Source: Prosthecobacter fusiformis (lineage in GTDB: Bacteria > Verrucomicrobiota > Verrucomicrobiia > Verrucomicrobiales > Verrucomicrobiaceae). Taken from it: a stretch of DNA of 62,857 bases. The stretch is taken from positions 1-62,857 of the forward strand of contig NZ_SOCA01000015.1 of the NCBI RefSeq assembly GCF_004364345.1. Direction: 5' to 3'. Position numbers and translations under genes: made by a program. Shown here one piece after another: positions 10,539 to 20,149 of this stretch; position 1 is the first letter of the stretch; each line of letters opens with the position of its first letter. The notes under the pieces were generated by a model. That model did not search any database and was not told where the DNA came from. It was given only the letters and a program-made list of their open reading frames with translations.

Positions 10539-12116
10539 ATGGCGGCTCAAGCATCCGATTCATCCATGGCATCGGCCAGCTCACAAGAGCTACCGCTTTT
10601 TACTGAAGCGGGGCTAGAACTGAGCGCCAATCAGCCCGGCGCTCAGGAGGGGATGACGGCGCAGGTGCCGGTCAGGAATTTGCCCGAGCTTCCACCGGAA
10701 CTCAAGCAAGTGGCGAAGTCGCTCGAAAAAGCGATGCACGATCCGGGTTCTTTACCGGGCGCTTTTTCCAATTTTTGCGGGGCCGCATATGTGAAACCTG
10801 ATTGGGCGGGATATGCCAGTGAGTATTTGGCCGCTCTTTTTGATGAACAGGAGGACACCCTGGCAGAGATGACCCGCATACCGGACCTCATCATCGAACT
10901 GGGTTCTGGTCACTATACCCTGACTTTTATGGTGGCCTCACGCTGGGCAGCCAAGGCCGATTTGGCGCGGTTGACCCGGCTGGCGGAGGCCCTGATCGCC
11001 ACCCAATCCAAGATGAGAAGTCCAGAAGTGGTGGACCTCATGCTGGCCCTCACTACCTCGCTGGCCATCAGCCGCTATTCCCGTGCGGAGCAGTTGCTGT
11101 CGGCTGCTGAGCCCTATGTGCCAGGGGATGACAAGGATGCTTTGTTGGAGGCGCAACTTTGGCTGGATGCTGGCTGCATTGTTCGTGGATGCACGCAGGA
11201 GGCCAGAGAACTGTGGGATCAGCGATTGCGTCGCCCTCGGGTGGCCTGGACCTGGGAAGGCCGGGAGGAATGCGCTGCACTGGCGCAGCTTTCAGACTGC
11301 CTGGACACGGGATACACTGCGGCCACTCTTTTTAAAGCCGTCGTACCAGCGGGATGGTGGGATCTGCTCGTGGTCCGGGAAAAGGAGCGGGCTGTGCATG
11401 AAAATGCGCTGGCTGCGGCCAAAGCCTATGCCAAGGAACAACGTGAACAGCGGCCGGAAGAAGTCCCTCACGAGCAGCCCCGGCAGATCGTGCGGCAACC
11501 CATCATTATTTGGCGTGGCATCCCCTTTTTCGTCGGTGGTCTTGTGGGTGCGTGGGCTCTTCTCCTGGGAATTTGGATCAGCCCTTTTGATCTCGAAAGA
11601 ACTCCGACTCAGCCGGTAGCCCAGACTGTGTCACCATCTGCCACCGTCCCAGCAGCATCTTCCGCAAAAACGGTCCAGGCGTCTTCAACCGTACATCCTC
11701 ACGCTGCTTGGCGGAAGGAGCAAACGGCATCCCTGGCGGCTGAAGTGCCTGAATTGCGAGCGTGGGTGGAAAAGATCGAAATAGGTGAGTGGCCTGCGTA
11801 TGAATCCCTCTTGAAAGGGCAGACTCCGCAGTTGCCTCAGGAAGATGCACGGTATCAAAAGCTGCTGCTGTGGCTGCATCTGGATCCGCCTTCTAATGCT
11901 GAAATCCGCCGCCAAGTTCCCTTACTGCTAGCGGAGCTTCGGCAGGATAGCACGGTGATCGAACTCTGGGAAAAGCTGGTGTATCCAGGTTCTTTAAATG
12001 CAGGTGATATTCAGGCGGCAGCGCTCCGCACCCAGCATGATAAAAAAGACGCTTGGTCTGCCACCCAGCGTTTTCAATTGGCCAGTATTGCCAAGCGCAA
12101 TATTGCCAGTCCCTGA
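10539..12116 (+). CDS. Unknown protein with a single central membrane segment
   Basis: 525 residues, family not recognised. Residues 1-300 look helical and are rich in Leu, Ala and Glu, with a pattern that could be TPR-like but no clear motif. One strong hydrophobic segment (about residues 326-348) is followed by a Pro/Thr/Ser/Ala-rich linker and then a helical domain of about 120 residues. This suggests a cytoplasmic N-terminal half joined to an extracytoplasmic C-terminal half. It lies 215 bp after the giant protease on the same strand, so a functional link is possible but not shown. The start is uncertain; a Met ten codons in is an alternative. It ends 17 bp from a convergent gene. Confidence 0.8.
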   Translation: MAAQASDSSMASASSQELPLFTEAGLELSANQPGAQEGMTAQVPVRNLPELPPELKQVAKSLEKAMHDPGSLPGAFSNFCGAAYVKPDWAGYASEYLAALFDEQEDTLAEMTRIPDLIIELGSGHYTLTFMVASRWAAKADLARLTRLAEALIATQSKMRSPEVVDLMLALTTSLAISRYSRAEQLLSAAEPYVPGDDKDALLEAQLWLDAGCIVRGCTQEARELWDQRLRRPRVAWTWEGREECAALAQLSDCLDTGYTAATLFKAVVPAGWWDLLVVREKERAVHENALAAAKAYAKEQREQRPEEVPHEQPRQIVRQPIIIWRGIPFFVGGLVGAWALLLGIWISPFDLERTPTQPVAQTVSPSATVPAASSAKTVQASSTVHPHAAWRKEQTASLAAEVPELRAWVEKIEIGEWPAYESLLKGQTPQLPQEDARYQKLLLWLHLDPPSNAEIRRQVPLLLAELRQDSTVIELWEKLVYPGSLNAGDIQAAALRTQHDKKDAWSATQRFQLASIAKRNIASP

Positions 12117-12133
12117 GGTGCCCTTCATTACCG

Positions 12134-15022
12134 CTATTTTACGAACCTAAACTCAGGGGTGGCCCACAGTGTTTGAATGAGCCGCGCCCAGGCATCCCGG
12201 GTTTCATCTTCGGTGCTGTTACCAGAAATCGAAGCATCCAGGAAATCCTCAGCGATTTTGACTTCTTCCTGCGAGGCATTGCGATTCAGTGAGCGCTGGT
12301 AAGCCTGGTGGATGCCTTGTTCCATGGTGTCTGCGGTCATCACCTTCTGCGCGGTGGCGCGGGCCAGTTCGATAACCTGCGGATTGTTCATCAAATAAAG
12401 CGCCTGAGTGGCCACGGTGCTGGTGGTCCGCTGGGAGATAGGCTGGTTGATGTCGGCAAAGTCGAAGACTTCAAATAGAGGATGCCGGACGTTGCGGAAG
12501 GCGGCAGTATATACGCTGCGGCGGCTGTCATTGAAGGGATACGAATACTCCATGTTTTGCACCTTCGTATCATTGGAATCAACGGCCTTGGCATCCCCGA
12601 TATTGGGGCCTGCCCAGCGTGCGTCCACGCTGTCTGCGGCGATGAGCATGGCATCGCGGATGCATTCAGCGTCGAGCCGTTTACGATTCATGCGGGCTAG
12701 CAGGCGATTGTCGGGATCGTTCTCCGCAATCGTACCTTCAGAGCTCATGCGATAGGTGCGGCTCATCACCATTTCTTTAACGAGTCGCTTCAGGCTCCAG
12801 CCATCCTCCATGAATTTTACGGCCAGATAGTCCAGCAGTTCTGGGTGGGATGGCAGTTCTCCTGTAATGCCAAAATTATCCGTGCTACGGACGATGCCTG
12901 TCCCGAAGATCCAGTGCCACACACGGTTGACAAAGACACGAGCGGTCAGTGGATGGTTACGTCCCGTCATCCATTGGGCCAGTTGCAGCCGCCCGCTCTG
13001 ATTTGCATGGATCTCAGGGACCTCACCTTTGGTGGCTACCTGGATAAACCCGCGCGGCACCGTTGCCCCTAGATTGCGGATGTTTCCCCGGACGTGAATA
13101 CGGGCGTCCTCCGGTTTCTCATCTTCCGCCACAGTCATCGCTTCCTGGCGTATGGGACCGTCTCTTTGAAGGAGGCGGAGTTGCTTGCTCAGTGCGGCCA
13201 GTCTTGTTTGGATCTGTGTTTCTTCTTCACTCACCACGGGCTTCTGTACCTCCGGCATTTCCATATCAGTGGGCAGAAATTGGACTGCATCCACCGTCAC
13301 ATAGCCCTCAGAGCCAGCATTGGAAATCATCACAAAATTCTGCCCCGTTTTTTCAAACCGGAAGGTACCCAGTGAAACAAACTGGAGGCCCTTCAAGCCT
13401 TCCGTACTCTGTTTGAAATAGACCAGTTCCTCCCCATCGGCATGAAAGATGGTCGCTGGAATGCGCAGGGCACGGCCAGGGCCAGCACTGAAGGCCAGTC
13501 TCACTTCGTAACGTCCTGCCTGGGGCAGTTTGGGCGTGAAGGTGAGAGTCTTTTCACCCTTGGCTTCATTGTAATCGCTCACATATCCCTGGCCAATAAA
13601 TGGCGGATACATTTTGCTTTCCTTCCAGTAACCCACCTTCTGTGCGGCACTGTCGTCCACGACCACGCCGGGGAGGTCATCGATACTCAACGTTGCACGT
13701 TTGCGCAGCGCGGCCCCGCCGATGTCTCCCAGGTCATTTTTCAGAGAGGCAATTTCATCCGTTAGCCTGGCCATGGCTTTTTCCTTCTCCTGCATTTTTA
13801 TCTCCTCCTCACCTTCGTAGGGCAGGGGAGTATCAATCCAGTGGGCCACATTGTCTGTATAATTTTTTAAAGTGCGAGTGCTGCGAAGGATACCCGCCAT
13901 CGCATAATAATCGCGGGTGGGGATGGGGTCGAACTTGTGGTCGTGACAGCGTGCGCAGCCGATAGTCATTCCCATGAATGATTTGCCGATGGTGTCCAGT
14001 TGCTCGTCCACAATGTCCATGCGCAGCATCTGCTTGTCCTGTTCCTCATAATTGGTTGGACCCAGGGCCAGGAAACCTGTCGCTGTCAGGTTCATGCTGC
14101 GTTCGGCTGCATTCTTCGCTGGCATTAAATCTCCGGCGATCATCTGTGTGATCATCCGGTCCACCGGAACATTGGATTGAATGGCCTCCAAAAGATAATC
14201 ACGAAAACGCCAGGCATCCTTGAATGGCAGTGAGCGCCCTCCGCCGGAGGATTCCGCAAAGCGCGTGATGTCCATGAAATGGGACGCCCATCTTTCCGCA
14301 AAGGCAGGAGTCGCCAGCATCGTATCCACCAGTTCCTCCAGTTCCTCCAGTTTCACAGGATCAGTCACGGTTTGATCCGCTTTTGAAATGTTGGAGGCAT
14401 CTTTGCCGGGCGGGAGACCGGTGAGGTCAAAGGAGAGTCTGCGAGTCAATGTGGAAACGTCCGCCTCGGGAGCCGGCTTGGCCCCCTCACTCTCCAGCTT
14501 TGACAGGATAAAGTGATCAATGGCATTGTAAGCCCAATCGGTTTTTTTCACCGGAGCCGGGAGCTTGGCCGTCGGCGGCTGAAAAGACCAAAAACTGCCA
14601 TCGGCCTTTGGGCTGCTATGGCTGCCTTTGACCGAGGGAGCATCATCCCGGGGATCATGCGCGCCATTGGCGATCCATGTCTTCAGGTCTTCCAGTGCCG
14701 CCGCAGGCAGTTTTTTCTTGGGCGGCATTTTGAGGTCACGATCCTCGTAGCTGACGACTTTCCACAGCAGGCTATCCTCGATCTTGCCTGGAACAATGCT
14801 TGGACCGGAATCTCCACCTATTTCCCAACCTCCACGATGGTCCAGCCGCAGGCTGCCTTTTTGTTTATCGGCACCATGACACTCGGTGCAATGTTCCAAG
14901 AGCAATGGCCGGATGCGTTTCTCGAAAAATTCCGTCGGTTCCACCACTGCGGCCATGCCGACAGCAGGCACAAGATGCAGAATCCAGCAAGTAAGGCGAG
15001 AGGCGGTTTTCAGCATGATCAA
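12134..15022 (-). CDS. PSD1-type cytochrome c protein with DUF1549 and DUF1553 domains
   Basis: Predicted periplasmic haem protein of 962 residues with an N-terminal signal peptide ending near residue 25. Residues 30-130 are a planctomycete-type cytochrome c domain with the haem motif CTECHG. DUF1549 follows (about 165-370) and contains a second CxxCH (CARCHDH). An inserted beta-sandwich of about 125 residues (roughly 465-590) resembles golvesin/xanthan-lyase C-terminal domains. DUF1553 closes the protein (about 690-940, with HPLTARVFVNRVWHWIFG). In Planctomycetes and Verrucomicrobia such genes commonly pair with DUF1501 or hydrolase genes and are suspected in polymer degradation; the electron partner is unknown. 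It is divergent from the glycoamylase-like gene at 15155. MLKTAS, two codons in, is an alternative start. Confidence 0.92.
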   Translation of the reverse strand: MIMLKTASRLTCWILHLVPAVGMAAVVEPTEFFEKRIRPLLLEHCTECHGADKQKGSLRLDHRGGWEIGGDSGPSIVPGKIEDSLLWKVVSYEDRDLKMPPKKKLPAAALEDLKTWIANGAHDPRDDAPSVKGSHSSPKADGSFWSFQPPTAKLPAPVKKTDWAYNAIDHFILSKLESEGAKPAPEADVSTLTRRLSFDLTGLPPGKDASNISKADQTVTDPVKLEELEELVDTMLATPAFAERWASHFMDITRFAESSGGGRSLPFKDAWRFRDYLLEAIQSNVPVDRMITQMIAGDLMPAKNAAERSMNLTATGFLALGPTNYEEQDKQMLRMDIVDEQLDTIGKSFMGMTIGCARCHDHKFDPIPTRDYYAMAGILRSTRTLKNYTDNVAHWIDTPLPYEGEEEIKMQEKEKAMARLTDEIASLKNDLGDIGGAALRKRATLSIDDLPGVVVDDSAAQKVGYWKESKMYPPFIGQGYVSDYNEAKGEKTLTFTPKLPQAGRYEVRLAFSAGPGRALRIPATIFHADGEELVYFKQSTEGLKGLQFVSLGTFRFEKTGQNFVMISNAGSEGYVTVDAVQFLPTDMEMPEVQKPVVSEEETQIQTRLAALSKQLRLLQRDGPIRQEAMTVAEDEKPEDARIHVRGNIRNLGATVPRGFIQVATKGEVPEIHANQSGRLQLAQWMTGRNHPLTARVFVNRVWHWIFGTGIVRSTDNFGITGELPSHPELLDYLAVKFMEDGWSLKRLVKEMVMSRTYRMSSEGTIAENDPDNRLLARMNRKRLDAECIRDAMLIAADSVDARWAGPNIGDAKAVDSNDTKVQNMEYSYPFNDSRRSVYTAAFRNVRHPLFEVFDFADINQPISQRTTSTVATQALYLMNNPQVIELARATAQKVMTADTMEQGIHQAYQRSLNRNASQEEVKIAEDFLDASISGNSTEDETRDAWARLIQTLWATPEFRFVK

Positions 15023-15154
15023 TTAAGCAAACGAACGATGCGTAAATCGTCTTTCAATGGGGCATCGGTTCTGGCCCCGGGCCAAGATCTTTCGAAGACA
15101 TTGATAAACGGCGTTGCCATCGGAGGCGTAATTTCTTTAACTGTGCATTTCCCC

Positions 15155-16987
15155 ATGCGTTTCTCCCCCCTCAGCGCAGCCCTCTTGTGGGTAACTCTGA
15201 CCGCCTCTCTTTACGCCGATCCCGGTGCCCGCCAAGTTTGGCAGCCCGTGCAGGAATACTTTATCCGCATACAGCCCGGCAAGCAACCCATGCCAGTTTC
15301 CGGCACGCGCAGGCTGAATTCCTTTGTGGCCTATACGCATTTGGGGACGGACTTTGGATTCCATGGTCCAGCCCAGCATACCATTCAGTGGGAGAGTGAT
15401 GAAATTTGTGCATATTTGGGACAGGATCCTGATGCCTGGGCCGGCCTTTGGCACAGTCTGGCGGGACTGGCGCGTGAGAACGCCAAAGTGATGAATTTCG
15501 CCGCTCCCTGGCCGGACTTTATCAGCTCCAAATACCAGCCGAAAGTGAGCAGTGTCATGATCCAGGCTAAAGGCCAGGGACGGCTGAAACTGGAGATCAA
15601 ATCCAATGAGCAGAAGATCCTATGGGAGCATTTGCTGGAGGTGGATGCCAATGAGGGCGAGACCTATGTGCTGCCAGTGCCGACGCTGGCCATCCCAAAT
15701 GCAAAGCTCATCAACTGGACGGCTGAACCTGGCAGCGAACTGTGCGTGAGCAGCCTGAATCTCGGCATGGAATTGCCGGGAGTTCCGTATGATGAGTATG
15801 TACTGGCCGCTTCGTATGCAAAGCTGGCCCGCTGTTATGACCCTGCCTCCGGTTTTGTCAAAGACCGCGCCCACACAGAGGATGGGGCCTTTGAGTCCAT
15901 GGCCTCCACCGGCATGTTTGCTCTGGCTACCATGGCTGTTTCCCAACCTCCTCTGGAAATAGTGAGCGCCAAGGAGGCCTCTAAAATTCTTCATAAAATC
16001 CACCGCGCGGCACGTTCATTGGATCGCCCCCTCGGCCTGCTGCCTCATTTTGTGCGCCGCAGTGCGACGGGGTATGTGATTCATCCAGGAACAGAATACA
16101 GCACCGTCGATACGGCCATTTTTTATCATAGCCTGCTGCTGGCGGCACAGGGATTGGGTGATGAAGAGCTTCATATGGAGCTGGTCTCCGCCGTTGATCA
16201 GATTGATTTCAAAGCCCTGCACCTGCCCAGTGGCATCATCAGCCATGGCATGAAAGACGATGGCCGCACTCTGCTGCCGCATGGCTGGAATGACTGGGGT
16301 GGTGAATCCGCGCTGATCATGATGCTGGAGCGCATCTATAACGACAATGCCCAGCGTGTGAAAATGGAGCGCCCTGGCCAGCCTTGGCAGGGGACCGGCT
16401 TTATTCCTGAACTGCAGAGCCTTTTTTATCCTGACTTTGACAGTGACGTCCCGGATGCCCTGGATGGTGTGAAATGGCTCAGTGCGCGCACCCGAATGCT
16501 GAGGGCACAAAAGGACTACATTCAGCGTACCTGGCCTGATTCTATGGCGGCTAAAATTGGCCTTTATGGTTTGTCTGCCGGTGAGGGCGAGCATGGAGAT
16601 CGCTATTATGTGGGTGGGGTGGATTTGCCGGATCAGTCCATGATCCACCCGCATTACATCCTTATGTCCGCCCCACTCACTGTGCCATCGGAGACCTACG
16701 CGCTGTTGGATCGCATGGAGAAAGCGGGTTATTTTCCTCCCTGGGGCTTGGTGGAAACCATCTGCATCACAGCGCACAGTTACTTACCCATGATCGGTTC
16801 CCTCAATGCCTCCTTCGAGACGCTAGGTGCCTACCATCTCTTTGCAAAAAATCGGGGTGTTCCCAATCTCATCTATGAAGCCAGCCGACGCTCTCCAGAG
16901 CTCCGTCGTGCAGTTGAGCTTTTTTATCCGGTTCCTCAGCCGCCAGTTCAGTCCGCAGAATTAAAAGTTCCTGGGGAGGGTGAGTGA
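15155..16987 (+). CDS. Secreted glycoamylase-like / GH144-like (alpha/alpha) barrel protein
   Basis: 610 residues from a Met that gives a clean signal peptide (MRFSPLSAALLWVTLTASLY, cleavage near ADPG). The in-frame extension upstream to 14513 lies antisense to the cytochrome gene and lacks a signal, so it is rejected. The C-terminal half has blocks reminiscent of the glycoamylase-like family (PF10091) and GH144: a 'GLYGLSAGEG' motif, then 'HPHYILMSAPLTVPSE', then 'GYFPPWGLVETI'. The N-terminal part (about 20-220) looks like a beta-sandwich. A role in cleaving or binding a glucan is inferred from these motifs only; catalytic residues were not assigned. It is divergently arranged with the PSD1 cytochrome gene. 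Confidence 0.8.
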   Translation: MRFSPLSAALLWVTLTASLYADPGARQVWQPVQEYFIRIQPGKQPMPVSGTRRLNSFVAYTHLGTDFGFHGPAQHTIQWESDEICAYLGQDPDAWAGLWHSLAGLARENAKVMNFAAPWPDFISSKYQPKVSSVMIQAKGQGRLKLEIKSNEQKILWEHLLEVDANEGETYVLPVPTLAIPNAKLINWTAEPGSELCVSSLNLGMELPGVPYDEYVLAASYAKLARCYDPASGFVKDRAHTEDGAFESMASTGMFALATMAVSQPPLEIVSAKEASKILHKIHRAARSLDRPLGLLPHFVRRSATGYVIHPGTEYSTVDTAIFYHSLLLAAQGLGDEELHMELVSAVDQIDFKALHLPSGIISHGMKDDGRTLLPHGWNDWGGESALIMMLERIYNDNAQRVKMERPGQPWQGTGFIPELQSLFYPDFDSDVPDALDGVKWLSARTRMLRAQKDYIQRTWPDSMAAKIGLYGLSAGEGEHGDRYYVGGVDLPDQSMIHPHYILMSAPLTVPSETYALLDRMEKAGYFPPWGLVETICITAHSYLPMIGSLNASFETLGAYHLFAKNRGVPNLIYEASRRSPELRRAVELFYPVPQPPVQSAELKVPGEGE

Positions 16988-17003
16988 GGGGCCTTCTGAT
17001 GCC

Positions 17004-17648
17004 TTATTTCCGCCACCACTTAGCTGCGCAACTCCATAGGATGAGCGGCAAGATAGCACTCAGGATGATTGCCCATGTGGGGCTGGAATGACCTAACTGG
17101 CCGATGAGGGCAAATGTAAAGCCGAGAGGCAAAGATCCGCAGGCAAGCGCCAGCACAAAGGTGCTCCAGCGCATCTGCATCATACCGGCCAGGCAGGCCA
17201 CTGCTTCCGGCAGTACGGGTGCCCAACGGGAGAGTGCCACGAGCCACCCGCCTTTTTGGGCGAACAGAGCTTCCCCTTGCCGTAATCCCTCCTCACCGGC
17301 GATCCATTTTGCAGCGGATCTTCCCAGCCACCGGCACAGTCCATAAGCTGCCATACCGGATAAAAAAGATCCGCTTGCCGCGATCAGCCCTCCCAGCCAC
17401 CAGCCATACATCCAGCCTAAAGCTGACATGACCACGGTGCTAGGGATCGGCAAAACAATGTCACTCATGAGCAGTACTATCCCTGCCGCCCAGGCCCAGT
17501 CTCCATACCCCTGCATCCAACGTTGAGCGCCTTCCAGGTTCAAGATTTCATCAAAGTGCTCCCCCCAAATTAAGAAGGGGACGATGATGCCTGCCAGCAC
17601 CACCAGAATCAGAGTCCACAATGCTCCTTTGCCACGTCTGGATATCAT
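17004..17648 (-). CDS. DedA/VTT-family membrane protein
   Basis: 214 residues with about five hydrophobic segments and the VTT (SNARE-associated) signature: a Gly-rich GSFLSGMAAYGLCRWLG stretch, then a helix with a conserved Arg (ALSRWAPVLPEAVACLAGM), then a final membrane helix. Family members are linked to membrane phospholipid flipping and envelope homeostasis; here that is by analogy only. It lies 55 bp downstream of fabG on the same strand and may be co-transcribed with fabG and the small membrane protein at 18500. Confidence 0.85.
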   Translation of the reverse strand: MISRRGKGALWTLILVVLAGIIVPFLIWGEHFDEILNLEGAQRWMQGYGDWAWAAGIVLLMSDIVLPIPSTVVMSALGWMYGWWLGGLIAASGSFLSGMAAYGLCRWLGRSAAKWIAGEEGLRQGEALFAQKGGWLVALSRWAPVLPEAVACLAGMMQMRWSTFVLALACGSLPLGFTFALIGQLGHSSPTWAIILSAILPLILWSCAAKWWRK

Positions 17649-17703
17649 GAGTCAGGAAGACGACGGGGTTAAGTAATGCCTAACCCCGCTTTCGAAAGAT
17701 CGG

Positions 17704-18450
17704 TTACATCACCATGCCACCATCCACAGCCAGCACCTGGCCCGTGATGTAGCGTGCTTCGGAACTGGCCAAAAACAGGGCTGCTGCGGCGATGTCCTCC
17801 GCTTGGCCGAAGTCGGCTAGAGGGATTTTTTCGAGCACGGCAGCCTTCACCTTCTCATCCAGCACACCTGTCATGTCGGTCGCGATGAATCCGGGGGCGA
17901 TCACGTTGGCGGTGACCCCGCGGCCAGCGAATTCACGTGCCAGCGACTTCGTGAAGCCGATCACGCCTGCTTTCGATGCTGCATAGTTTGCCTGACCGGC
18001 ATTGCCAATGAGGCCAATCACCGATGCCACATTGATGATTCGTGCGCCTTTTTGTTTCAAGATGCTGCGTTGGAAAGCCTTCACCATGTTAAAGGTACCC
18101 TTCAAATTGGTGTCCACCACAAAGTCCCAATCATCCTCGCTCATGCGCAGCAGCAGGCCATCCTTCGTCACCCCGGCGTTGTTGACCAGGATGTCCACAT
18201 GACCAAAGTCCGTCAGTACGATCTTGCCCAGCTCTGCCACAGCTGGGCCGTTGGCCACATCCACGGCATAGCCTTTGGCTGCGCCAGGATACAACGCATT
18301 GATCGCCTCTGCGGCGGCTTGGGAGTTGGCCTCGGTACGGCTGATCACGGCCACTTTGGCCCCTTCAGCAGCGAATTTTTCGGCGATGGCTTTGCCGATG
18401 CCACGTCCGGCACCGGTGACGACTGCGACTTTATCTTGGAGTTTACCCAT
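17704..18450 (-). CDS. fabG: 3-oxoacyl-[acyl-carrier-protein] reductase
   Basis: 248 residues, a typical classical SDR. The Rossmann motif TGAGRGIG is at residues 12-19, NNAG is near residue 90, and the catalytic Ser143, Tyr156 and Lys160 are spaced as in FabG. The C-terminal VDGGM sequence is also typical. The enzyme would reduce beta-ketoacyl-ACP with NADPH in fatty acid elongation. It is not beside other fab genes here, so a related SDR role cannot be excluded. The start follows from the length and the MGKLQDKVAVVTG opening. It is 49 bp downstream of the 18500-18988 gene. Confidence 0.9.
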   Translation of the reverse strand: MGKLQDKVAVVTGAGRGIGKAIAEKFAAEGAKVAVISRTEANSQAAAEAINALYPGAAKGYAVDVANGPAVAELGKIVLTDFGHVDILVNNAGVTKDGLLLRMSEDDWDFVVDTNLKGTFNMVKAFQRSILKQKGARIINVASVIGLIGNAGQANYAASKAGVIGFTKSLAREFAGRGVTANVIAPGFIATDMTGVLDEKVKAAVLEKIPLADFGQAEDIAAAALFLASSEARYITGQVLAVDGGMVM

Positions 18451-18499
18451 CCTTCATCATGGCAAAGCCCTGCTTCATGGCAAGCGCGGACCTTGGTCC

Positions 18500-18988
18500 T
18501 CAGTCGAACGCGCTGCCCACAGCTTCCGCGATACACACCAGGGCTGTTCCCACCAAATCACCCGCCTGTGCATAGTCAACTTGGCTCAGACCCTCCAGCA
18601 GGTTTGCCAACGTCTTCCGAATTCCCACCCAGGCAAAGAACAGGAAAAGCAGAGCCAGCAAGACAAAGCCAAACCCTGCATTCAGATTACCTGCGCTAAA
18701 TTGCAAATAACTACCATAGGCCGCGGCTGCTGAAAATCCTCCAAGTGTCCACCTTAGCAGCGTGGGCATCAGTTGCACTTTCACTTCTAAAAGCTCTTCC
18801 CGGCTGACCACATGACCTGCTTTGAGCGAGGCTTTGATCCCTGCCCTCTCGATCTTGGGCAGCAGTTTTTCAGCTTTAGATGTCATGTCACGGAGCTCAA
18901 TCCATTCGCGTATGGATGCCAATTCCAAATAACCTGCCTTTTTCAAACCCTCGCGTTTCTGGGCGCTTCCCAAAGTCGCATCTTCCAT
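18500..18988 (-). CDS. Small membrane protein of unknown function
   Basis: 162 residues, not recognised. A charged, helical N-terminal half (about 1-75, Lys/Glu-rich) is followed by two adjacent hydrophobic segments (about 79-100 and 103-124) and a short amphipathic tail of about 38 residues. It is first in a same-strand run with fabG and the DedA-type gene, with 49 and 55 bp gaps, so an operon is plausible. Its start faces the divergent propeller gene across 47 bp, a space that must contain both promoters. Confidence 0.72.
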   Translation of the reverse strand: MEDATLGSAQKREGLKKAGYLELASIREWIELRDMTSKAEKLLPKIERAGIKASLKAGHVVSREELLEVKVQLMPTLLRWTLGGFSAAAAYGSYLQFSAGNLNAGFGFVLLALLFLFFAWVGIRKTLANLLEGLSQVDYAQAGDLVGTALVCIAEAVGSAFD

Positions 18989-19035
18989 CTCATCAGCATT
19001 TCCATTCAGCTTCAGACCCGCTAAAAAGTACGCTC

Positions 19036-20133
19036 ATGAAGACACGCCGTCATTTCCTCGCCGGACTTACCACCGCTGCTGCCGCGACTTTTTCCCAGAC
19101 CTTGCGTTCTGCGCCAGACCCAAAGAAGGACATCATCGTCGGCCATGGCAAGCATCAGTATAAAGTCATCAAAGACTGGGTCGCCCCAGGGCAGGGGAGG
19201 CATCATCCCATCTTAAACTGTCATGAAATGGTGCAGGTGAAGGATGGACGTCTTTTCATGGTGGGCGACCATTGGGATAACCAAATGCTGGTTTACAAGC
19301 CAGACGGCACCATCCTCGAATCCTGGGGCAGCGTCTGGCCAGGCGGGCACGGTCTCAGTCTCAGCCGCGAAAACGGGGATGAGTTTCTCTTTGTCACTGA
19401 CAGCGGTCTTTGGAAAAGCGGTGGCAGTGGCTACCGCCAGACAGGCCGTGTGAGCAAAATTGACCTGACAGGACGTGAGATTTTTAGCCTCAGCCACCCC
19501 ATGAGTGTCGGTGCGTATGAGCCGGACCAGTTCTTCAATCCCACTGAGACCGCCGTTGCCCCCAATGGCGATATCTACGTGGTGGATGGTTACGGGTCTA
19601 ACTACGTATTGCGTTATGACCACCAGGGCAGATTCATCTCCCGCTTCGGTGGTAAAGAAGGTGTGCCAGAGCTGGAACGGCTGAACAATGCCCACGGCAT
19701 CGAAATTGACCGTCGCAAAGGTGATGATCAGGCGACGGTTCTGGTCACTTCACGGGCTGACCATTGTTTCCGCCGCTTTACTTTGGATGGAAAGTTTATA
19801 GAAACGATTTCCGTCCCCGGTTGCAAGGTCTGCCGACCGGTCATCTCAGGCCAGGAGCTTTATGCCGGAGTCTGCTGGTCCACGGACCCGGTCCGCAGCA
19901 AGCTTCCACAAAATCCTTCCGGCTTCACGGTCATCTTGGATGCTGAGGGCCAAGTCATCAGCGCTCCCGGAGGCACGGCACCTGTTTACGAAAACGGTCA
20001 GCTCAAGCCCCTGCAGCAGGCGCAGCCCGTCATTGATCATGGCCATGACGTCTGCGTTCTTGATACCGGGGACCTCATTGTCTGCCAGTGGAATGCCCTT
20101 CAAACTTACCCCATCAAACTGGAGCGCATCTAG
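19036..20133 (+). CDS. Tat-exported six-bladed beta-propeller (NHL-like) protein
   Basis: 365 residues from the Met that opens a Tat-type signal (MKTRRHFLAGLTTAAAATFS). The upstream in-frame extension would overlap the divergent gene and hide the signal, so it was not used. The body shows repeated NHL/YWTD-like blade motifs such as 'TETAVAPNGDIYVVDGYGSNYVLRYDHQGRFISRFGG' in part, 'NNAHGIEID' and 'HDVCVLDTGDLIVCQW'. Propellers like this occur in secreted lyases such as peptidyl-hydroxyglycine amidating lyase and in binding proteins; the activity here is unknown. It ends 16 bp from a convergent esterase. Confidence 0.82.
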   Translation: MKTRRHFLAGLTTAAAATFSQTLRSAPDPKKDIIVGHGKHQYKVIKDWVAPGQGRHHPILNCHEMVQVKDGRLFMVGDHWDNQMLVYKPDGTILESWGSVWPGGHGLSLSRENGDEFLFVTDSGLWKSGGSGYRQTGRVSKIDLTGREIFSLSHPMSVGAYEPDQFFNPTETAVAPNGDIYVVDGYGSNYVLRYDHQGRFISRFGGKEGVPELERLNNAHGIEIDRRKGDDQATVLVTSRADHCFRRFTLDGKFIETISVPGCKVCRPVISGQELYAGVCWSTDPVRSKLPQNPSGFTVILDAEGQVISAPGGTAPVYENGQLKPLQQAQPVIDHGHDVCVLDTGDLIVCQWNALQTYPIKLERI

Positions 20134-20149
20134 TGGTTCTGAAGTCTGC

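Noticed and set aside
14513..15154. N-terminal extension of the glycoamylase-like frame
   Set aside because: It lies antisense to the PSD1 cytochrome gene, and a clean signal peptide begins at 15155.
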